Assembly (NCBI GenBank): GCA_000430305.1
Contig: ASZZ01000003.1
Span: 95,466 to 159,465 of the forward strand
Origin: Streptococcus mitis 17/34
Lineage (GTDB): Bacteria; Bacillota; Bacilli; Lactobacillales; Streptococcaceae
Direction: 5' to 3'
Length of the DNA: 64,000 bases
This document shows, one piece after another, positions 58,936 to 64,000 of the stretch. A program made the translations under genes and the position numbers. How positions within the stretch are numbered: position 1 is the stretch's first letter; every line of letters starts with the position of its first letter. The notes under the pieces are model-generated. The model had not been told where the DNA came from. It worked only from the letters and a program-made list of their open reading frames with translations, and ran no database searches.

Positions 58936-59166
58936 ATGTTAAATGAAACTATGATTCAGCTTATACTCATTGCGATTTGTTGCGTGTACATTATTTTTAA
59001 CACCAAGGCTGATAAAAACCCAAAGAGAGGATATCGTACAGCTTTGTACCTTTTCGTTATGGCTGGTATCATATCCTATATTATGAAATATCTAAATTGG
59101 TTAGATTTTTTCTTATTGATAACTCCGATAATGTGTCTATTTAAATTTGAAGATAAGTGGAGTTAG
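58936..59166 (+). CDS. Small membrane protein, possible bacteriocin immunity
   Basis: 76 aa with three hydrophobic segments (MIQLILIAICCVYIIF, ALYLFVMAGIISYIM, FFLLITPIMCLF) separated by a basic loop KADKNPKRGYR. SD AGAGG. I recognise no family. Its place in the bacteriocin island and its size suggest an immunity or accessory membrane protein, by inference only. Confidence 0.6.
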   Translation: MLNETMIQLILIAICCVYIIFNTKADKNPKRGYRTALYLFVMAGIISYIMKYLNWLDFFLLITPIMCLFKFEDKWS

Positions 59167-59181
59167 CAACATGTAAATACT

Positions 59182-59313
59182 TTTTGGTAAAAATGATTTG
59201 GCATGTATTTCAGGTAGGGTAGGTACGACTGAAATAGGCTTTTTCTACGCTGATCCTGTTAGTGTTACATTTGCGATTTCAACAGGCGGGCTAGCGGCAG
59301 AAAGTTTTTGTAA
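59182..59313 (+). pseudogene. Fragment of an unidentified small protein
   Basis: An open frame without a usable start reads ILFGKNDLACISGRVGTTEI, then GFFYADPVSVTFAIST and GGLAAESFCK before TAA. It looks like the end of a gene whose beginning has been lost; a bacteriocin-like core is one possibility. Confidence 0.25.
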
Positions 59314-59316
59314 ATA

Positions 59317-59460
59317 ATGAGAAAAATAATTAGTATATTTTATATTATTTCTATAGGAGTCTTGTCTTTACTAAAGTCACAAGATATTGTTGATATCATA
59401 GCAACTCTACTATTGATTTGTATAGGTTTAAAAGGAATGAACCAAAAGGGAACTTTATAA
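59317..59460 (+). CDS. 47-aa small membrane protein
   Basis: ATG 59317 overlaps the end of the preceding fragment (TAAATAATG). It encodes two hydrophobic segments (IISIFYIISIGVLSLL and IIATLLLICIGLKGM). There is no clear SD. Size and layout resemble the 57-aa protein at 60199, which suggests a family of small immunity-like proteins in this island. Confidence 0.45.
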   Translation: MRKIISIFYIISIGVLSLLKSQDIVDIIATLLLICIGLKGMNQKGTL

Positions 59461-59464
59461 GGTT

Positions 59465-59644
59465 TTGTTGACGATACTTTTTCGCGTCATTACATGTTTG
59501 GACAATGTTTCATCTGTTAATTTCCAAATTGAGAATGGAGATATTGTAACTAAGTGTGATTTTGAGTCAACTAAATATGTCATGGTTAATGGTTGGATAT
59601 CTTCATTGGGTAGGAGCTATTGTCTTTCAGATTATAGAGGATAA
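59465..59644 (+). other. Uncertain 59-codon frame with possible TTG start
   Basis: From TTG 59465 (AAGG a few bases upstream) an open frame reads MLTILFRVITCLDNVSSVNF and ends GRSYCLSDYRG at TAA 59642. A hydrophobic start with a Cys could be a signal, but the evidence is thin. Confidence 0.2.
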
Positions 59645-59647
59645 TTT

Positions 59648-59947
59648 ATGGATAAGAGAACAGAAGAAATTCTCAATAAGGTTTATAATTTGATTTTAGA
59701 TATAGATATTCATAAAAATGAACGAGATATTTTATTACGTTATAAAACTCTATTAGAGAATACAAAAAATGAGCAGAGAGTTGTAATGGGGTTGGCAGAA
59801 GCTCTTCGTCAGCAGGCTGTTAGTGGGATTCATAGTCACAAATCAATGAGCCCAAAGGTTGCGACATTTTATAAAGAAATTGCCACATATGGAGAATTGA
59901 GTAAAAATCTAGCTCAAGGATTAATATCTTTTGGTATAACGAGATAA
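59648..59947 (+). CDS. Bacteriocin immunity protein, EntA_Immun family
   Basis: 99 aa, helical and soluble (MDKRTEEILNKVYNLILD ... VMGLAEALRQQAVSGIHSHKSMSPKVATFYKEIATYGELS). The pattern fits the four-helix enterocin-A immunity family, which protects producers of class II bacteriocins. The start is ATG 59648, with a weak SD (AGAGGA). It indicates that a class II bacteriocin is or was encoded nearby. Confidence 0.75.
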   Translation: MDKRTEEILNKVYNLILDIDIHKNERDILLRYKTLLENTKNEQRVVMGLAEALRQQAVSGIHSHKSMSPKVATFYKEIATYGELSKNLAQGLISFGITR

Positions 59948-60021
59948 GGAAAAATGAGCAGAAAAACTTACCAAGTTTGTAACAAGATAAAAATTAATAT
60001 AAATGTAAGGAAATATTCGTG

Positions 60022-60191
60022 ATGAATAAAATGGTGAAACGATTTGATGTAATGCATGAAGCAATGATATCAAGCATTGAAGGTGAACTCTAATGCTTTG
60101 AGAAGGGATTGTTTCTTTAAGGGGATATGGTGGAGCTATTATAGGCTTTTGGATAGGAACTGAATTTTTTTTCTACGAAATAGAAAGTTGA
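60022..60191 (+). pseudogene. Degenerate class II bacteriocin precursor
   Basis: ATG 60022 encodes a leader MNKMVKRFDVMHEAMISSIEGEL with the blp-type pattern MNxKMxxxFxVMxxxMLxxIEGG, but it stops at 60091. In another frame a glycine-rich segment GYGGAIIGFWIGTEFFFYEIES follows to TGA 60189. Frameshifts and loss of the double glycine (GE instead of GG) make it probably non-functional. An AAGGAAA SD lies upstream. Confidence 0.6.
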
Positions 60192-60198
60192 GGTACAG

Positions 60199-60372
60199 AT
60201 GAAGCATCGTTTAATAATTGCAATTAGTTTTATAATGACTGGGATAGCCATTAACATTTTATTCGAATCAAATACTATTATTCATAAATTTATTGCTATA
60301 TTAGGTCTGATTATGTATTATAGAGGTGTTTTTAGAGAGTATAAAAATATTAAAAACAATTCAGATTTTTAA
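60199..60372 (+). CDS. 57-aa small membrane protein, possible immunity
   Basis: Starts 8 bp after the decayed bacteriocin, with a weak GAGG. Two hydrophobic segments (LIIAISFIMTGIAINILF and FIAILGLIMYYRGVF) and a basic C-terminus (REYKNIKNNSDF). The position directly after a bacteriocin gene suggests its immunity protein, by analogy with blp clusters. Confidence 0.5.
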   Translation: MKHRLIIAISFIMTGIAINILFESNTIIHKFIAILGLIMYYRGVFREYKNIKNNSDF

Positions 60373-60482
60373 ATTTTATATTAAATCATGTAATTTGTGT
60401 GTCATTTCTGATATTGTAAGAGACATTCCATAAAAGTGTGTAATATTATACTAAAATGTTTTGAATCAATAGTCATGTAACA

Positions 60483-60513
60483 AAAAAAGAACAGCCGAAA
60501 CTGTTCTTTTTAT
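60483..60513. terminator. Terminator of rpmE2 (minus strand)
   Basis: AAAAGAACAG CCGAAA CTGTTCTTTT, a perfect 10-bp stem with T runs on both strands; it also closes the bacteriocin island. Confidence 0.85.
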
Positions 60514-60515
60514 CA

Positions 60516-60758
60516 TTATTTGAGACCGTATTTTTTGTTGAAACGATCCACGCGTCCATCTGCTTGAGTGAACTTTTGACGTCCAGTGTAGAATGGGTGT
60601 GAGTCTGATGAAATTTCCACACGGATCAATGGGTAAGTTTCGCCTTCGAACTCAACTGTTTCGTTAGAGCGTTTTGTTGAACCGCTAAGGAATTGGTAAC
60701 CAGTAGTTGTGTCCATGAAGACAACTGGGCGATATTCTGGATGGATATCTTTTTTCAT
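60516..60758 (-). CDS. rpmE2: Ribosomal protein L31 type B
   Basis: 80 aa from the ATG at 60758 ([24 protein letters not shown]); the longer open frame from 60800 adds a non-family N-terminus, and an AAGGAAA SD lies before the chosen start. The zinc-binding CxxC of type A L31 is absent, so this is the zinc-independent type B. Confidence 0.95.
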
Positions 60759-60853
60759 TTTGCAATATTTCCTTTCTGCCATGGTCTCTTTGCGAGCCAT
60801 AGATTGTTACCATACTAGTCTATCAGATTCTGAAAAGTTTGGCAAGTATTTTA

Positions 60854-61789
60854 TCAGTTTTTAAGCAAGTTTTTTAATTTTTGGTAGATGATTTCGTTTT
60901 CCTCTAAGCTATAGGAATTGGCACCACTTGCTAGGGGGTGGCCTCCGCCGTCATGTTCTTTGGCAATTTCATTGATAGGATGGATTTTACTGCGTAAGCG
61001 AACACGGTAGTGACCATCAGCTTGTTCCACAAAAATTCCCCAGAGACTTACACTGTCAATGCGTCCAGGTGCACCGACAATGGCTGCAGTTTCAGCATCG
61101 GTGACATTGAATTGTTTCAAGACTTCTTGACTCAGGATAACGCGAGCTGCACCATTTTCATCCACTTCCAGATGGTCGTAGATGTAGCCTTGAAGTTTAG
61201 CAATTTTGTAGCTCATAGTATCCATTTTACGAGTGAGAGCCGCAAAGTCAAAGTTCTGTTCTCTCAGAGAGGCAGCCAGGCGGAGGGTCCGTGCAGTGGT
61301 AGAAGGGTAGAGGAAGCGACCTGTATCACCCACAATTCCTGCAAAGAGCAACTCAGCAGCGCGATCTGACAAGGCCAGTTGGGTTGTTTGGGCAAATAGG
61401 GTAATCATCTCGCTAGCGCTGCTTGAACTAGTGTCTACCCAAGATAGGTCACCGTATACATCATCATTTGGATGGTGGTCAATCTTAATGAGAAAATCAC
61501 CTTGACTATAGCGCTTATCATCGATACGAGCAGTATTTGCCGTATCACAGACGATGACAAGTGCTCCCTGATAGGTACTATCTTCAACAGAATCCATTTC
61601 AGCCATCCAAGTAAGAGTTGGTTCATCAAAACCAACTGCTTTGATGGTTTTTTCTGGGAAATGATGTTCCAGTAAGGCTTTCAACCCCACCTGACTTCCC
61701 AAGGCATCAGGGTCTGGTTTCATATGGCGGTGAATGATAATCGTGTCGTATTCTTTGATTTTTTCTAAAATTTGATGGCAAATGTTCAT
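60854..61789 (-). CDS. pde2: DHH/DHHA1 phosphoesterase (Pde2/NrnA type)
   Basis: 311 aa from the ATG at 61789 (MNICHQILEKIKEYDTIIIHRHMKPDPDALGS), with SD GAGG. DHH-domain motifs are HRHMKPDPDALGSQ, VIVCDTAN, IKIDHHPNDDVYGD, and the DHHA1 end EHDGGGHPLASG. There are no membrane or GGDEF domains, so it matches pneumococcal Pde2, which turns pApA into AMP and completes c-di-AMP breakdown; NrnA-type nanoRNase/pAp phosphatase activity is the general family role. Confidence 0.9.
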   Translation of the reverse strand: MNICHQILEKIKEYDTIIIHRHMKPDPDALGSQVGLKALLEHHFPEKTIKAVGFDEPTLTWMAEMDSVEDSTYQGALVIVCDTANTARIDDKRYSQGDFLIKIDHHPNDDVYGDLSWVDTSSSSASEMITLFAQTTQLALSDRAAELLFAGIVGDTGRFLYPSTTARTLRLAASLREQNFDFAALTRKMDTMSYKIAKLQGYIYDHLEVDENGAARVILSQEVLKQFNVTDAETAAIVGAPGRIDSVSLWGIFVEQADGHYRVRLRSKIHPINEIAKEHDGGGHPLASGANSYSLEENEIIYQKLKNLLKN

Positions 61790-61859
61790 AAATAACCTCA
61801 ATTCTTTCTCATTTCATTGTAGCACAAGAATTTTTATTTTTAAAATGAAAAAGATGTGA

Positions 61860-61865
61860 TATAAT
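61860..61865 (+). promoter_or_regulatory. -10 element of the flavodoxin gene
   Basis: TATAAT (TGTGATATAAT), 28 bp before the flavodoxin ATG. Confidence 0.6.
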
Positions 61866-61892
61866 GGAGAAAGATAAATTGAGGAGGACGAT

Positions 61893-62336
61893 ATGGCATT
61901 AGCAAAAATTGTATTTGCCAGTATGACCGGTAATACCGAAGAGATTGCAGATATTGTAGCAGACAAATTACGTGACTTGGGCTTGGATGTCGATGTTGAT
62001 GAATGTACAACTGTTGACGCTTCAGACTTCTTGGAAGCAGACATCGCTATCGTTGCGACCTATACTTATGGTGATGGAGAATTGCCTGATGAGATGATGG
62101 ACTTCTACGAAGACTTAGCAGACCTCAACTTGAATGGCAAAATCTACGGAGTGGTTGGTTCAGGAGATACCTTCTACGATGAATTCTGTAAGGCTGTTGA
62201 TGACTTTGATCGTGTCTTTGTGTCAACAGGAGCAGAAAAAGGTTCAGAGTGTGTTAAAGTTGACTTATCTGCCGAGGAAGAAGATATTGAACGTTTGGAA
62301 CAATTTGCAGAAGAATTGGCTGCTAAAGTAGGATAA
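61893..62336 (+). CDS. Flavodoxin
   Basis: 147 aa, short-chain flavodoxin. FMN phosphate loop SMTGNTEEIADIV (residues 10-22), the 60s loop TYTYGDGELPDEMMDF, and the GSGDTFYDEFCKAVDDF segment. Electron carrier in the cytoplasm. SD GAGGAGG. Confidence 0.93.
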   Translation: MALAKIVFASMTGNTEEIADIVADKLRDLGLDVDVDECTTVDASDFLEADIAIVATYTYGDGELPDEMMDFYEDLADLNLNGKIYGVVGSGDTFYDEFCKAVDDFDRVFVSTGAEKGSECVKVDLSAEEEDIERLEQFAEELAAKVG

Positions 62337-62345
62337 GCATAAGAG

Positions 62346-62375
62346 TGCGCTGATGTAATCAATCAGTGCATTTTT
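62346..62375 (+). terminator. Terminator after flavodoxin
   Basis: TGCGCTGAT / ATCAGTGCA (one G·U pair), followed by five T. Confidence 0.75.
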
Positions 62376-62451
62376 CTTATCTTGAGTTGGGATTTTACTA
62401 GCCTATTTGGTCGCTTTTTGATACAATAATTCAAATAAAGGAGGAGACTGT

Positions 62452-62718
62452 ATGGATTTAGATATTATTCGTCAAGAAATTGATCAAATCGACGACCAAA
62501 TTGTCAAACTGTTAGAAGAGCGAATGCATTTGGTTGAGGGAGTAGTTGCCTATAAGAAGGCATCAGGTAAGCCGATTTTAGATACTAAGAGAGAAGAAGT
62601 TATTTTTGAAAAGGTTAGAAGTCGTGTAGAGGACAAGAGCTATCAGGAAACTATTGTCGCAACTTTTTCTGACATACTCAAACGTTCGCGTGATTATCAG
62701 GATCAAAACATCAAATGA
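62452..62718 (+). CDS. Chorismate mutase, AroQ type
   Basis: 88 aa, all-helical. MDLDIIRQEIDQIDDQIVKLLEERMHLV with the catalytic Arg and the later Lys in VAYKKASGKPILDTKREEVI are typical. It catalyses chorismate to prephenate for Phe and Tyr synthesis. SD GGAGGAG, preceded by a TACAAT -10 (TGATACAAT). It overlaps the first crcB by 4 bp. Confidence 0.88.
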   Translation: MDLDIIRQEIDQIDDQIVKLLEERMHLVEGVVAYKKASGKPILDTKREEVIFEKVRSRVEDKSYQETIVATFSDILKRSRDYQDQNIK

Positions 62719-63089
62719 AAAAAGAACAATTTTATCCGCTAGGAATTTTTCTAGCTGCCATGATGGGCGGACTTGTCCGCTATCTAGTTTCTACTTGGTT
62801 ACCATCCAGTCCAGATTTTCCTTGGGGCACTCTCTTTGTCAACTATCTGGGAATTTTCTGCCTGGTTTATCTTGTCAAGGGCTATCTGGTCTATAAGGGG
62901 ACAAGTAAGGGCTTAGTTCTAGCACTGGGGACGGGTTTTTGTGGTGGTTTGACAACCTTTTCTAGTCTAATGCTTGATGCTGTAAAATTACTTGATACAG
63001 GGCGTTATCTTAGTTTAGTCCTGTATTTGCTTTTGAGCATTGGTGGTGGCCTACTCTTGGCTTATTTTATAGGGAGGAAGAAATGGTAA
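62715..63089 (+). CDS. crcB: CrcB/Fluc fluoride channel subunit 1
   Basis: 124 aa with four hydrophobic segments; GGLVRYLVSTWLP, the FVNYLGIFCLVYLV segment and GTGFCGGLTTFSSLMLD (the polar track of Fluc). Start overlaps the chorismate mutase stop (ATGA). With the following gene it would form a heterodimeric fluoride exporter. Confidence 0.9.
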   Translation: MKKEQFYPLGIFLAAMMGGLVRYLVSTWLPSSPDFPWGTLFVNYLGIFCLVYLVKGYLVYKGTSKGLVLALGTGFCGGLTTFSSLMLDAVKLLDTGRYLSLVLYLLLSIGGGLLLAYFIGRKKW

Positions 63090-63412
63090 TCGTCTATCTT
63101 GCAATTGCATGTGGTCTTGGAGCGCTCGTACGGTATTTCTTTTCCCGCTATAATCAAGCTTCTAAATTGCCAGTTGGAACGCTCATAGCCAATCTTTTGG
63201 GTTGTTTTTTGATTGGCTTATTCTATAATCATGTTGAGTCTAAGGAAGTCTATGCTATTCTAGCGACAGGATTTTGTGGAGGTTTGACAACTTTTTCTAC
63301 TTTGAATGATGAACTGCAAAGACTGCTAAGCGACAAGAAGGTATTTTATTCATACCTGGCATTGACCTACTTAAGTGGTTTAGTTGCGATTTTTTTAGGA
63401 ATTCTGCTATAA
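63083..63412 (+). CDS. crcB: CrcB/Fluc fluoride channel subunit 2
   Basis: 109 aa, four hydrophobic segments; GALVRYFFSRYN, GTLIANLLGCFLIGLF and ATGFCGGLTTFSTLNDELQ. It overlaps the first subunit by 7 bp. The two are paralogues, as in other Gram-positive bacteria with paired crcB genes. Confidence 0.9.
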   Translation: MVIVYLAIACGLGALVRYFFSRYNQASKLPVGTLIANLLGCFLIGLFYNHVESKEVYAILATGFCGGLTTFSTLNDELQRLLSDKKVFYSYLALTYLSGLVAIFLGILL

Positions 63413-63432
63413 ATTTCTTTACTTTTTGGTGG

Positions 63433-63522
63433 AAATTTGGTAAACTGTATCTTGTGTGTAATGGACGCACAAAAATACAGTTTATCCGCTGAGGAAGGTT
63501 CCTCAAGATTGACAAAGATAGG
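63433..63522 (+). promoter_or_regulatory. Structured 5' leader of rplS (L19 leader-like)
   Basis: Perfect stem AAACTGTAT (63442-63450) / ATACAGTTT (63475-63483), inner stem TTGTGTG / CGCACAA, then a second small hairpin GAGGAAGGTTCCTC (63491-63504). It resembles the L19 leader described in Firmicutes, which may mediate autoregulation by L19. Confidence 0.6.
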
Positions 63523-63530
63523 AGAATAAA

Positions 63531-63878
63531 ATGAATCCATTAATCCAAAGCTTGACTGAAGGTCAACTTCGTACAGATATCCCATCATTCCGTCCTGGTG
63601 ACACTGTTCGTGTACACGCGAAAGTTGTCGAAGGTAACCGTGAACGTATCCAGATTTTTGAAGGTGTTGTTATCGCACGTAAAGGTGCTGGTATCTCAGA
63701 AAACTACACAGTTCGTAAAATCTCTAACGGTGTAGGTGTTGAGCGTATCTTCCCAATCCACACTCCACGTGTTGAAAAAATCGAAGTTGTACGTTACGGT
63801 AAAGTACGTCGTGCGAAATTGTACTACTTGCGTGCTCTTCAAGGTAAAGCAGCTCGTATCAAAGAAATCCGTCGTTAA
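63531..63878 (+). CDS. rplS: Ribosomal protein L19
   Basis: 115 aa; [52 protein letters not shown] and [18 protein letters not shown] are as in the family. SD AGGAG. Strong codon bias fits high expression. Confidence 0.97.
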
Positions 63879-63885
63879 TTCGACT

Positions 63886-63915
63886 AAAAAACTCTGCTTT
63901 TTCAGCAGAGTTTTT
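63886..63915. terminator. Terminator after rplS
   Basis: AAAAACTCTGCT / AGCAGAGTTTTT around a 5-base loop, T run at the end. Confidence 0.85.
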
Positions 63916-63920
63916 ATCTA

Positions 63921-63992
63921 GCTCCCTTAGTTCAATGGATATAACAACTCCCTCCTAAGGAGTAGTTGCAGGTTCGATTCCTGCAGGGGGCA
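63921..63992 (+). tRNA. tRNA-Arg (CCT)
   Basis: 72 bases. Acceptor arms GCTCCCT / AGGGGGC, anticodon stem ACTCC / GGAGT with loop CTCCTAA (anticodon CCT), T arm GCAGGTTCGATTCCTGC. CCA is not encoded. Only 5 bp after the rplS terminator. Confidence 0.95.
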
Positions 63993-64000
63993 TTTTAAGA

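Overview
The window is a low-GC Gram-positive chromosome segment from the Mitis group of Streptococcus (S. mitis / S. oralis / S. pneumoniae relatives). The evidence is near-verbatim similarity, as I remember them, to pneumococcal proteins (PrsA/PpmA, CpoA, MacP, RocS, AliB-type lipoprotein, BlpS/BlpR/BlpH-like regulators), RUP-type intergenic repeats, extended -10 promoters and typical streptococcal operons. The species cannot be fixed from sequence reading alone.

Layout. 0-6.7 kb: end of pepF (frameshifted), an O-methyltransferase, prsA, ftsW and ppc. 6.7-9.8 kb: a Trp-type T-box leader controlling a three-gene ABC transporter (trpXYZ type). 9.9-13.1 kb: dnaG, rpoD and a SufT/MIP18-family gene. 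13.2-15.6 kb: the two glycolipid glycosyltransferases (cpoA and the monoglucosyl-diacylglycerol synthase). 15.6-17.6 kb: small membrane proteins and obgE. 17.8-20 kb: polar amino-acid ABC transporter. 20-24.5 kb, minus strand: lysS, a phosphatase, a YbaK-type deacylase, a DUF368 protein and a GH25 lysozyme-like protein. 24.7-30.7 kb: glmU, NUDIX, macP, mtnN, rocS, an exonuclease and a membrane-linked glycerophosphodiesterase. 31-37.7 kb: a membrane-anchored unknown, cysteine desulfurase, thiI, and ilvE-aliB behind a perfect CodY box. 37.8-42.1 kb: DUF2969, tRNA-Tyr, tRNA-Gln, rpsA, a fRMsr/GAF protein, dnaX and DUF3272. 42.1-47.4 kb: sufCDSUB. 47.4-50.3 kb: repeats, a decayed IS1182-type transposase, an aquaporin and ybaB/ebfC. 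50.4-55.1 kb: efeO-efeB-efeU-tatC-tatA, a haem/iron uptake system with its own Tat exporter. 55.2-60.4 kb: an accessory blp-like bacteriocin/quorum-sensing island. 60.5-64 kb: rpmE2, pde2 (DHH), flavodoxin, chorismate mutase, a crcB pair, rplS and tRNA-Arg.

The most interesting accessory part is 55.7-60.4 kb. A stand-alone LytTR protein, a LytTR response regulator and a sensor kinase broken next to an 8-T tract sit upstream of small membrane proteins, an EntA-type immunity protein and a degenerate bacteriocin precursor with a recognisable double-glycine-type leader. Three direct-repeat pairs with the same 21-bp period precede -10 elements here and look like LytTR operators. No pheromone gene or ABC exporter is visible, so the system seems orphaned or decaying.

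A second theme is data quality. Six conserved genes (pepF, dnaG, the SufT-family gene, the amino-acid permease, the cysteine desulfurase, sufU) each carry one missing base, mostly in a short homopolymer. Because dnaG is essential, sequencing or assembly error is more likely than real decay.
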